A stretch of DNA of 64,000 bases from the NCBI GenBank assembly GCA_963576565.1, contig OY755039.1, positions 71,546,912-71,610,911 of the forward strand, written 5' to 3'. Below the pieces are notes generated by a model, which saw only the letters and a list, made by a program, of their open reading frames with translations, was not told where the DNA came from and did not search any database. The position numbers and the translations under genes are program-made. Of the stretch, positions 21,920 through 32,205 are shown piece after piece. Numbering within the stretch: the first letter of the stretch is position 1; every line of letters starts with the position of its first letter. The stretch comes from Aspidapion aeneum. Lineage: Eukaryota; Arthropoda; Insecta; Coleoptera; Brentidae.

Positions 21920-22930
21920 AATTATTGACCATAGAAAACCCAGCATAAACATAAATCCTAGTGTCTCGTTTTAAATGAAAATGCAACTAGATGCTTGAAA
22001 ATATACTCAGCTTCATTTTAGAAAGAAAAAAGTATCCTAACTTACCCGTTTTTTAAGCAAATAAATTATCCAAAACAGGTCGACGACCCAATTTGTACTG
22101 CCCCAATACAATGAAAGCTCGCATTGAGCCCATAAAAGCACTAATCGCAGATTTCGGCCATTGTTTCTAAACTTCTGCAATATCTGTGCACTTAATTTTT
22201 TGGGTTTTTTTTTAACAAAATTAAAAGAGTCTGGTAACATTTTGGTAAAAAACATGTTTGAAACTACTAGTTTAGATCACTTTACGCCATTTTTCGGCGC
22301 ACCTCACTTGATGCTTGCGCGACGCAAGCGCAAAACACACTATGGATCCGGGTGATATCAATGCCACTTTTGCAAACACTAGTATATCGAGTTAAAGTTA
22401 TGGCATTTTTGAAACCAGCGGAAAAAACTGCATTTAATACATTTTTTTTGTGTTTTAATCTCTTACGGTTTCGCGATAACAGACTACACATTTTTGTAAT
22501 TTTTCATTAGTTAAATGGTAGAGAATTTTAGAAAAAACGCTCTCCTGAAAAGTTGCCGAAAGCGTAGTTACTGTGTTTTGCAAAAGTCGGCTAATTCTCA
22601 ATGTTTCTTACACTTCTCCGTTCATAAGGTAAATGGGACGGGCCTATATAGAATAGATATATGGGTTATCCAAGTAGAGCTATCAAATCTTCTTGTCTTT
22701 TGTGAGAGGCGTATTTAAAAGAAATGGAGCCCTTCTCTGGGATAATAATCCGCCCCACAGAACACCATATCTGCACGTGTGAGAAATCAACTTATCATTT
22801 TTTTATAACTAGTAATATAATTTAAAAAAAAAATCTGTTTGTTTATTATGAAATTGCTTTATACTTCTGTCAAAGTAAGCGTCATAAAAATCACGGCGAA
22901 CCCGATTTTCTGAAATAAGTGAAAGAATTC
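21920..22930. other. No gene recognised
   Basis: Short open frames occur on both strands but none resembles a known protein. No TIR or tandem structure was identified. Confidence 0.4.
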
Positions 22931-23716
22931 ACTCGCGGCTACAGACTAAAATGCACTCTGGCTCCTTCGATTTCGCGGGTTAATTTGAACGTATATTTTT
23001 AAAATTTGTAGTAGTTCGGGGCCTAAGAGGGAAATTTTGGTTTGTTGGTTGTCTGCATTTTTCCGTACCGTAATAAAATTTGGCACAGAGGTAGTAGACA
23101 CCTAGGGGTCTACTACGATATACCTCGATGCTGGAAAATACGTGTTTTTTTTTTTTATAATAAGTTTAGGTCTTTTTATACCGTTTTCAACAAAAAAAAA
23201 TGCGGATTTTTCACATTTTCTTTTGAAATTTCAAAATTAAAAAATTAGTAAAAAATTACACAAATTGCTATATAAAGAGGTTATTTGACGTTTGTGATGT
23301 CGAGATAAAACGGGCGGCTCACAACCCACTGAACTTGATCCAAATGGTCAATTAGCCAAAATAAGGTGACCAACTGTCTGGCAAGGGACGAAAAAAGGTA
23401 ATTGTGTTTTTAGAAATGTATTTACGCATATAAATATGGGTACACCATATTTTTTAAATCTAACGTTTTACCTGACATCTGGCTCCAACCATTTAATTGG
23501 TCGCACATTTTTGACTCTGTAAAATCGTCCAAAATCGTTTATTGAGTATTTATAATGGAAAAAACGATGCGGAAAGCTATATAGTTTGTTATTTATAATA
23601 AAGATGATGTAAAAATCAGCACAGCCGAACATTCTAATCAGCCTAACCTGACCTTACATAAAGTAAACCACAAAAACGGTAATTCAGGAGTTCGGTTTGG
23701 TTTGGTTCGGGTCGGG

Positions 23717-23813
23717 CTTAGGTAAGGTTTGTTGTGTCTTAAAGTAATTCAGCAGGAGTCGGCTGCGCCGACTCCTGCTGAATTACTTTAAGACACAACA
23801 AACCTTACCTAAG
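23717..23813. repeat. Near-perfect hairpin: 47-bp stem, 3-nt loop
   Basis: The left arm 23717-23763 (CTTAGGTAAGG ... GGAGTCGGC) is mirrored exactly by 23767-23813 around the loop TGC. The microsatellite orientation also reverses at this point. Confidence 0.9.
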
Positions 23814-24449
23814 AACAAGACAAACCGAACTTAACTAAGGCAAACCGAACCGAACCAAACCAAACCGAACCGAACCGAACCCAGCCGAACCGAACCGAAC
23901 CGAACCGAACCGAACCGAACCGAACCGAACCGAACCGAACCGAACCGAACCGAACCGAACCGAACCGAACCGAACCTTACCGAACCGAACCGAACCGAAC
24001 CGAACCAAAACCGAATCGAACTGAAAGTAAAGTAATTCAGCAGGAGTCGGCTGCGCCGACTCCTGCTGAATTACTTTAAAACACAATAAACCTAACCTAA
24101 GAACAAATCGAACCGAACCAAACCGAACCGAATCGAACTGAACCGAACCGAATCGAACCGAACCGAACCGAACCGAACCGAACCGAACCGAACCGAACGG
24201 AACCGAACCGAACCGAACCGAACCGAACCGAACCTTACCGAACCGAACCGAACCTTACCGAACCGAACCAAAACCGAACCGAACTGAAAGTAAAATAATT
24301 CAGCAGCCGCTGCTAAATTACTTTAAGACACAATAAACCTAACCTAAGAACAAATCGAACCGAACCGAACCAAACCAAAGCAAACCGAATCGAACTTAAA
24401 GTAATTCAGCAGGAGCTGCGCCGACTCCTGCTGAATTACTTTAAGTCAC

Positions 24450-24560
24450 AATAAACCTAACCTAGTAGTAGTTGTGGGGAGACCATTTTTTGGTCTAGCG
24501 ACTAGGCACACGGCGCGCCCTTTTCGCAAACGCTCGAACAGTTGCTCTACCAAAACTAAA
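24450..24560 (-). other. Possible tRNA-like or SINE-like relic
   Basis: On the minus strand GGTAGAGCAACTGTTCGAGC resembles tRNA-type promoter words, but the A and B box spacing and a cloverleaf are not convincing. It lies within the CCGAA region. Confidence 0.2.
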
Positions 24561-24857
24561 AACCTAACCTGAGAACAAATCGAACCGAACTTAAATGAGC
24601 CAAGCCGAATCGAACCGAACCAAACCGAACTCCAGCTGACACCTGCTGAATTACTTTAAGTCGCAATAAACCTATGATACGAGTTCTTCGGCCTATGCAA
24701 GAGTGTGTGTGGTCAGCTTAAGTACCTATAGGTTAGTATATAAAAGTAATTAGGTGTATATAGGCAAACAATGTTTTTTATTTAATTAAAACACATGTTA
24801 TTATCATTTATGTTTTATTTTCAGCTAAAAATATTATAGAAAAATTAAACTGAAGAT

Positions 24858-25060
24858 GATAGTGGGCTGCCGGAATTTTGATTTGAACAATATTTTACAG
24901 AGAAATGATAGTAAATTTTTGGAATTGCTCCAGAATTATTGATTAATCCGATTGTTAACTCGTTGCAAAACTCGGAATTGCCGCCGAGTTTGCATAGTTC
25001 AGGAGTCCACGATGGTACGCTTAGGAAAAATCTTTTACTGCCAGAATTATTAAAAAATTA
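24858..25060 (+). pseudogene. Inverted partial copy of Merlin transposase exon 1
   Basis: The plus strand carries a diverged copy of the first ~200 bp of the transposase coding region found on the minus strand at 26240-26440. Shared blocks include TTTTGATTTGAACAATATTT, GGAATTGCTCCAGAATTATT and AACTCGGAATTGCCGCCGAG. A TGA follows the LLQNY codons and several indels are present, so it is broken. It faces the intact copy head to head across 1.2 kb, and only the N-terminal zinc-binding part is represented. Confidence 0.8.
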
Positions 25061-25341
25061 AAAATAAAGTTAAAGGTTTTTAAGTAAATATTTTTCGAAT
25101 TAGAAACGCCAGCAACTTACCTATCAGTGCCTAAAAATAATATCAACATAATTTCAAAGTTACTTGAAATACAATATATTACTACATAAACATAAAAAAA
25201 TATACAAAAGCACATACAAACACACATACATAATGACTGACATACAACATATCACATACCTACAAACCCATACAAACATGCAGGCACACTGAAGTAACTA
25301 TGCATTAAAAAATTTAAAAGGTGTTTCTCTCCACGTGTAAT
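25061..25341. other. AT-rich and CA-rich sequence 3' of the Merlin gene
   Basis: CATACAAACACACATACATA-type low-complexity sequence; no gene seen. Confidence 0.4.
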
Positions 25342-26442
25342 TTAAAAGGGATATTTTTCCGCGATTTGAGTAATTATAAATTGAAATGCGTCGGCCGGTG
25401 TTTTGCCATAAAATTGACGCCACATAAATTGGTCTATATACTCAGGTAAAAATGGGGACTGCATCACACCTAACCTCCTTAGGTAACCTTTTAACTGGCT
25501 CCAATACCCTTCAATGCTATTGGTGCATGTGCCAGTTATCGGATCACGAAAGTGGCGCCTGTGGTTCACGGTTTTGTGGACATACGGAGAAACGCCTCTT
25601 AAATTTTTTATTGCACAATAACTCCTAAAATTGTCTGTCCAAATTTCGGAATTAGGAAGCACTATCTCCTCAATAATAGGAAGTAGGGTGGTACTGCGCC
25701 TATTTTCGACATATCTCACATACCCTTTTTTCAGCGTAACATCATACATTCCAAGTACCCATTTTTCTTGAACCACACGCCCTCGATGGTACTTCCTTTT
25801 TGTGACGACACTTTCGTCAATTTGGACAATGTGCCCGTCTCCTCCTGAAAATAAAGAACCCTAATTAAAAATTTTATTTTAGAGGAGGTTGTGCCCTTTT
25901 ACGTATCAATGCTAGGATTGTATTCTAATAAAAGAAAGTTTGTAGATCACTCTTGTTTAACTCTTGGTTATTAAAGTAAGAGATCAGTGTTATTTTATTT
26001 ATTGCATATACTTACCCATTCTAAGCAAATCCGGGTTCTGCAGTAGCTTCCAAGAACAGATGTCTCGGAAGTACCGATAGAACTGAATAATGCTCTGCTG
26101 AGGCACCCCAAGCAGACCGGCCGTACACCCCGCTCTTACATCGCAGCACCAGCTCCATAAAATGTAAAAAATGGTTCTTAATGGCACTCTTGTTCCTTCA
26201 AAAAAGCTGCCGGTTAAAATACTATATTGCTTTCGGCAATTGCGGCAGTAGAACACTTTTCCAAGCGTACCGTCGTGGCGCTCCTGAATTGCGCAAACTC
26301 GGCGGCAATTCCGAGTTTTGCAACGAATTGACAATCGGATTAAAGAATAATTCTGGAGCAATTCCAAAAATTCACTATCATTTCTCTGTAAAATATTGTT
26401 CAAATCAAAAATACTTGCGACCTCCATAATTGTTGATAGCAA
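25342..26442 (-). CDS. Merlin-type (IS1016/IS1595-like) transposase, two exons
   Basis: Exon 1 (26442-26016) and exon 2 (25844-25342) join in frame across a 171-bp intron with GTAAGT donor and TTTTCAG acceptor, giving 309 codons. The N-terminus has paired cysteines (RCKTRNCRRVC near 40-50 and YCRNCRK near 65-71), the zinc ribbon usual before an ISXO2-like DDE domain. Catalytic residues are visible: D~152 in QIDESVVTKRKYHRGR, D~213 in IWTDNFRSY and E~254 in TNSIEGYWSQLK. The family catalyses cut-and-paste movement of Merlin DNA transposons in the nucleus. No stop or frameshift interrupts it. ATG at 26427 is an alternative start. Confidence 0.85.
25845..26015 (-). other. Predicted intron of the Merlin transposase gene
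   Basis: On the minus strand the donor reads ATGG|GTAAGTATATG and the acceptor TTATTTTCAG|GAGGAGACGG. Removing it restores the frame through the catalytic Asp (phase 1). An exon 1 without splicing would end after four extra codons. Confidence 0.8.
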
Positions 26443-28129
26443 CTGACATTCAAAAACAAATGAAGGAAAAGACGCCTAGATATATTACCATGGCTTGCTG
26501 GGCAAAATGAAGGTATATACTAAATGCATATGTCTATACATTCAGATACTAAAATTAAGGTTTAAATACCTTCTAAACTTACCTTAATAACTTTTAAAAC
26601 TAAATCAAATAATTAAGGAATGTTTTGCACCAAATAAATAATTGCCTGTATCTGTAAAGTAAGCAAATTGAATTGGAAAATATATGGCCGAATGTCCTTG
26701 AAAAATTTGGCCAAGGGGAAAAAATATGAATTTGTCAAATTGTCAAAATTGGGTGTTCGCTGAAAATAGCTGTGAAACGGCCAACTGTAGAAATTTTCAA
26801 AATTTTGTTAAAAAATCGCAAAAAAAACACGGAAAACTAGGTATTTGATTAATTTAAAATTGTGAAATGAAATAATCTTTAGCTATTTTACAAATGTATG
26901 TCCAAAATTTGACGATGCAGTGATAGAAGTTGGTTTTTTTTAACCAAAACAAGACGAAGAAAACCCCTATGTAAGTTTTTTTTTTTTAATTATTTTTAAA
27001 AAATCCAAACTTTTTTTTTTAATTTCCCGTACCTAAATCGACTAAAAATAGTCCAAAGAATCGTTTTCATGCAAAAAAATCGTTATATAGTGCGTTTTGA
27101 CGAGCGAGGTATAACGTAGTAGAACCGACACCTAGAGATGCCATTTTAGAAGAGGTGCTCCGATGGAACCCAGTGCAGGGCCCAGATACAGGGGCGTACT
27201 TGAGGTAGGCAAGAAAAAATGTATAAATTAAATATGAAACTCATTTCGCGTACAGTTTTTTGTTTGTTTCACGTTATAGCTTGTAAATCCAAAAAATTTA
27301 GAAAAAGTAAAGTTTTGAAAACGGTTTTTTTCAGGGGAGGGAGCGAAAGGAACGAGGACAGATATAAATTAAGTCAAAACGTCAAACTGTTCACATGATA
27401 TATCAAAAACTGATACGTGAAATGTACCTGTTCTGAGATCTACGTGAGAGAATATTAAAAACACCTAATCAAACCTAACTTAATAAAATTTGATAAATTA
27501 AGTAAAAATGAAGTTTCTGGAATTTTTTAATTATAATGTACAGGGTGATAAGAGTTAAGTCGCCACTATTACTTACTTCGTTAATATTAGAGCTACAGGG
27601 TCGGTTAAATAGACAAAGTTGTGGTATTTTTTTTCTCTGATTACGATGGTGATGAACGAAAAGAAAATCAAATGACGAGTAGGTGTGTTTTGTTAAAAAA
27701 AACACAGTTTTTTAAATGGGACACCCGGTATTCAGTTCAGCCAATAAAATAATACTACAGTGTTGTACTATATTCGTACCAAGTATCATTACGGTACCCA
27801 AAAATGCAGACAAAAGTGGCTTAGGCTCCGAACTATAGGAATCCAGGCTAAATCTTTTTGAGGTTTAGGATTTATGAAAAATTTGGTACAATATAACTAA
27901 ATCACATTTATAATGAAGATTCGATATAAAACAAAAATAAACAAAATGTGAAATGTTTAAGCTATTAGCTGAACTCAAAAACAGATTTTGGGAAACACAA
28001 AAATAACAAGTGGGCAGATGCAAAAATAAATTATTCTTCTAGGGATTTACTCTATTAGGTTTTTATTATTTTTAGGAATCAAGAATGTAACAATTGATTT
28101 GCTATTACAATTGTCTCTTCTGGCTTAGG
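26443..28129. other. Non-coding AT-rich DNA with a TACAGGGTG terminus
   Basis: No gene was recognised. TGTACAGGGTGATAAGAG at 27539 resembles element ends elsewhere in the window. The segment 27105-27155 is an inverted match to 23093-23135. Confidence 0.4.
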
Positions 28130-28590
28130 CTCAACTCCAGACTAAATTACCTTTCGTTTGATACCACTCAAGCCATGTTTTAAATTAAACTCTATTTTGT
28201 GAAATCTACCCCCACCCTTTTTTTTGTCTAAAATTTATTTTGTTTAACTCCAGACTCAATTACCTTTCGTTTGATATCACACATGCCATATTTTCACTTA
28301 AACTTTTTGAAGTCTACCCCCACCCTTTTATTTGACTTGTGTTTGGTGGATTTTGTTCATTTTCAAATGGGACCATCTCGACCCAAGACCCAGCCTAGGT
28401 ACCAAATATCATTGAAATCGGGCAAGCAGTTTTTGAGTTATGCGCGTTGGTCCTTACAGACAGACAGACGGACAGACAGACGGCGCAACAAAAAAGTTTC
28501 AAAATCATCTGAAACGCAAAGATATATAAAAAATTTTGACATCGGAGCAACTTTTTTTCTCGAAAAAATTAGGATCACCATAGCTCACAT
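28130..28590 (+). repeat. Dispersed repeat copy A with GACAGACAGACGG block
   Basis: CAACTCCAGAC, CCTTTCGTTTGATACCAC, CCCCCACCCTTTT, GACCCAAGACCCAGCC, CAGACAGACAGACGGACAG and GTTTCAAAATCATC occur in the same order and orientation at 50620-51110. No coding evidence; an open frame across it is a by-product. Such blocks are common in insect dispersed repeats. Confidence 0.8.
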
Positions 28591-29094
28591 AATAATAAGC
28601 ATCAGGGTCAAAAATTCACTGGATGAAATTTTTTTAAATGAGCTCTTAAATTAGACTTGAAAGAAAAACTGATCTCTTGAGTGCACTCGGTACATTCCAT
28701 ATTTTTAGGTCGATGTATTTTTATATGAATTGAAACAATAACACAAAATAAATTTGACCGAACTAACTACACGACAAATATAAAACACGGACTAATTTTT
28801 AAAACTGGAAGGGACTTCAAACTTTAAACAGTCCCAGGCTATTTGAACAAAAACAAAACAATTAAAACATAACCTCGAAATCGAAGGAGCCAGAGTGCAT
28901 TTTAGTCTGTAGCCGCGAGTTACCAAGCTGCACTGACAACACTGCGGCTCGTGATCACCTTCATAGAATGAAATTCGTAAGAAAATTAGCTCTAGAATGT
29001 TGTGTTTACTAATATCTAAGGTTGTTTTGCCTTTTTGGTTGAAAATATTGAGCAGAAACCTTCCACGATATTTTGCCCGTTCTAGTTGAACTCA

Positions 29095-29660
29095 ATGCAG
29101 CCCAATTTTATATGGCTAAAAATTTTAGCTGCCTAAAAATGATCGGAGGTCTAATCTACAAAAATCGACCCCCTGGGTGGAAAAAAATATGCCATTTTAG
29201 CCAAACTCAGTATGTAGGTACGTGGGCACAATGGATCTATATGTTGTCGCAGTGCATGGAGGTCCAGTAGGGCCTGCCACCACTTTCTAACACATACGAA
29301 TACATACCATAATCTGGATGCTGCCCATTTATTTTTGTTCTAACTAAACGAGCAAATGTCAAAAACAACAAAAACAATATGTCAGTTTATTGTTATAATT
29401 CAATGTACAATAACGGCACTTAAACTCACTAATAACTTACTACTCAAATTATGGCTAATAATGTAGTGGCCTTAGTGGAATATCTTTGAGCCAAAGTGTT
29501 AAGCCTAAATCATTTATTGTTGTAAACTGCAGAGATTTTTTATGTGCTGTGTGGAAAAAAAAATATTCTCTTTAGTCAAACTCAGTATGTAGGTAAGTGG
29601 GCACAATATACCCATATGTAGCATGGCATGGAGCTCCAGTAGGGCCCGCTACCACATATA
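29095..29660 (+). repeat. Direct pair of ~100-bp repeats
   Basis: CAAACTCAGTATGTAGGTA, GTGGGCACAAT, GGTCCAGTAGGGCC and CCACCAC appear near 29200-29285 and, slightly diverged, near 29575-29655. Confidence 0.7.
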
Positions 29661-29677
29661 TACTACTCAAATTAGCT

Positions 29678-29741
29678 AGAGTCCCTGTATGTTGACATAT
29701 TTGGATATATATATCCAAATATGTCAACATACAGGGACTCT
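29678..29741. repeat. Perfect 64-bp palindrome
   Basis: AGAGTCCCTGTATGTTGACA is the start of a 32-bp arm mirrored exactly with no loop; the centre is TATATATA. Confidence 0.95.
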
Positions 29742-30011
29742 AAACTCTAGCTTATTAACTTCGTGTTAATATCTCGCGATATCTACAGCTCGTTATCTCT
29801 GACAGGCCCGTCCCGCGATCTCCGGTCGCTTATATATAGTCTTTGATATTTCGCGAACTATCCATCCTTTTTCGGCGCTAGGACATTTGCGTACAAGAAT
29901 GGAACGAGTGGAACTCATAGATAACGCAATTAAACCCTAGACTAATATTACAACCATAGGAGAAACCTACCTAATACTACACTAAACCTAAATACATTCG
30001 AACTATGAAAT

Positions 30012-30571
30012 TTAACACATTCATCGCCAAGCCAATTTTCACAAAACTTCCCACCACGCCACCCATAGTAGCAGCTCAGCGGACACCGGTGTCCGCTCCG
30101 GCGCGTTCAGTAAAAAACGCAATTTAACCGTAGCATCACGCCAGGGCGGACACATTTTCCATTTTTTAAGCCATAGCGGACACCAATATCTCAGCGGACA
30201 CGTAACAAATTTACTAGTCAAAGCGCATTTATTGCATAAATTAGGGTGTTGAACACTTGTCAGTGGTTTTTTTCCTGTAAAACAATAAAGTTATAGAGTT
30301 AAAGGTAGTTTTTTTTCATAAAAAAAAACATATGTTTCCGCTGTGGCGCTTAGCATATAGCTGTTTAAAAAAAATACACGCCACAGCGGACACAATAGCG
30401 GAGTCTTTAAAATTTATACAAAACTCTATTTCAAAAAATCACGTTCAGTAGACCATTCTGGAGCTCCAAAAAGAATACTTAATAATAAAATATTTGAAAA
30501 GTTAACACCGGTGTCCGCCCAACCAACCATGCATCAGACACCGGTGTCTGCCCTGGCGGTGAATGTGTTAA
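30012..30571. mobile_element. piggyBac-like MITE, TTAA target site
   Basis: TTAA is followed by CACATTCATCGCCA at the left and preceded by TGGCGGTGAATGTG at the right. The interior carries repeated GCGGACAC words in both orientations, several as the palindrome GACACCGGTGTC near both ends, consistent with transposase-binding repeats. It has no coding region, so mobilisation would need a transposase from elsewhere. Confidence 0.8.
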
Positions 30572-30639
30572 ACAACTAAAATTTGTAACATTATCCTCCT
30601 CTTCAGGTTTGATCGTCCCGATCAACATTTCCCAGGTAA

Positions 30640-32110
30640 AGTTTTAGTTTGTCCAGATCCAAATGAACAACTTTTATTTTGGCTTTTGAACTTCTAAGGA
30701 TTTTGTAGACTACATCATGAATTTTCTTAACAACTTTATAAGGCCCTTTCCATGATGGTGTCAACTTAGGTGATCTTCCTTTCTTTCATTGAAGACTGTA
30801 TAGCCAGATTTATTCATTCTCTTTGAACCCTTTAGAGTTTGCTTTGTTATCTAACTACATCATGGATATCGTGCAGCTTCTGTTTTAAACGTTCGACATG
30901 GTAATTTACTTCAAAGTGTTCTTCTTTAGGTGAACCAAACATGATATCACATGGTTATCGCAGTTCTCTACCAAACAGGATGCTGTCGTGTTGTGAATGG
31001 CGGTTCTGTAGGCCATCCAAAACAATGGAATATATTGGTCCCAATCTGTTTGGCGCTCATCAACAACTTTGCAAAGATGTTCTTCTATTGTTTTATTAAA
31101 TCTTTCGGCCATGCCATTTGATTGCGGATATAAAGCAGTAGTCTTGTTTTATGTATTTCTAGAAGATCACAGAGATTCTGAAAAAGCTTTGAGTCAAGTT
31201 TCTGCCTTGATCTGAATGAAATTCTAAAGGAATCTCATAGGTCTCCGTGGTATAGCGGGTCAAGTAGTCGCTTGCCACGCCCATTGCCATTGGCTGTTGT
31301 ATGCGTTTTTTAATTACTTTACTTTGTTACCAACAGGTTTGAATTGAGTTTTCGGAACACTGTGCATTGATCCAATACGATGGAAGTCCCAGTATAAAAG
31401 ATTATTTTAAACGGAAACTGCCGAGAAAATTATTTATTAGTACTTCTGCAACGGTAGCGGCTTGGTAATGCAAAGTATAAACTTCTGGCCATTTGCTAAA
31501 GTAATCCACGACAAGGATGTCATTTTCATGAGCCACTGAAACGCAGCATGATTCATTGTAATAACAAACTCTTGTTCATAGAGAGAGAATCGGAATAGAA
31601 TATAATGCTGCTTTTAGTATTCGAAATTTCATCTGTTAGAAGCTTTGTCTTCTTATTTTGGCGAATCCTTCTACAAATTGTCTGTAATAGATACGTAGAC
31701 CCAGAAAGCTTATCAATTCATATTTGTTACGAGGTTAAGGCCATTCTTTCTTTGCTTGCAACTTCATTTCGTCAGTTTGGATGCCTTTTCAGGAAACGAC
31801 GTGACCCAGGGACTCAACTTTTTCTTAGAATAGAAAACAACAAACAAACTACTTTCAGGTCAAGAGTAGAAAACCAATATGATCCTTCCAATATTGTTAA
31901 TGTGTCGCCTATTCTTAGCAGTGGGTAACTATCTTTCTTGGTTGCGTCGTTAAGTTTCCTGAAGTCGACACAAAAGCTAGTATTTAATCTTTTTAAGTGA
32001 CCAAATCCACAGGAGATAACCAAGGACTTTATGACCCTTCAGTAGCACCGTCACCGATGATTTTATTGACGAGATTGTTTAGCCGTTGGTAGTCTCCTTG
32101 AGGGGTGTCT
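30640..32110 (-). pseudogene. Decayed Ty3/gypsy pol (RT and integrase fragments)
   Basis: At 31814-32023 the minus strand encodes the start of a Ty3/gypsy reverse transcriptase (FCVDFRKLNDATKKDSYPL, then WFSTLDL). Downstream, 31400-31560 encodes an integrase core (DILVVDYFSKWPEVYTL), and 30906-31112 encodes its later part (MAERFNKTIEEHLCKVVDER, then PLFWMAYRTA). The rest of RT, RNase H and the integrase N-terminus are missing or unrecognisable, and frames shift repeatedly. No LTRs were identified around it. It is an old inactive copy. Confidence 0.8.
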
Positions 32111-32119
32111 TATCGTTAA

Positions 32120-32205
32120 TCTTTATCTTTAGTGTTCCAAAATCTATCTTTTTTGCCCTGAATGTTACTGTTATTCTCAGTAACAATAACGGTAATAGCA
32201 AACAT
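32120..32205 (+). repeat. Dispersed ~85-bp repeat shared with 56296-56380
   Basis: CTTTAGTGTTCCAAAATCTA and TTTTTTGCC.TGAATGTTAC followed by CAGTAAC/TAGTAAC occur in both places in the same orientation. Confidence 0.75.

Larger units (their letters stand above)
23690..24660. repeat. TTCGG/CCGAA pentanucleotide arrays interspersed with hairpins
   Basis: Runs of CCGAA with CCAAA, TCGAA and CCTTA variants alternate with a palindromic cassette containing AAAGTAATTCAGCAGGAGTC and its mirror at about 23717-23813, 24030-24080, 24291-24332 (shortened) and 24399-24443. Each cassette is followed by a phrase of the type ACAATAAACCTAACCTAAG. Array orientation flips at the first hairpin (TTCGG before it, CCGAA after it). 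Confidence 0.9.
22931..28920. mobile_element. 6-kb interval bounded by perfect 45-bp inverted repeats
   Basis: Bases 22931-22975 (ACTCGCGGCTACAGAC ... CCTTCGATTTCG) are the exact reverse complement of 28876-28920. Further inside, 23093-23135 (GACACCTAG, TCTACTACGATATACCTCG) is an imperfect inverted match to 27105-27155. The interval contains the CCGAA arrays and a Merlin transposase. I saw no target-site duplication at the outer edges. It could be one composite element or two separate copies of a short repeat. Confidence 0.45.

Noticed and set aside
23000..24660. A CRISPR-like array suggested by regular repeats and spacers
   Set aside because: The repeats are microsatellite units and palindromic cassettes in an insect genome; spacers are not unique and no cas genes occur.
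28271..28654. 127-codon frame, also partly at 50739-51068
   Set aside because: Both lie in the same dispersed repeat with a GACAGACAGAC block. The similarity is at DNA level and reading frames differ.
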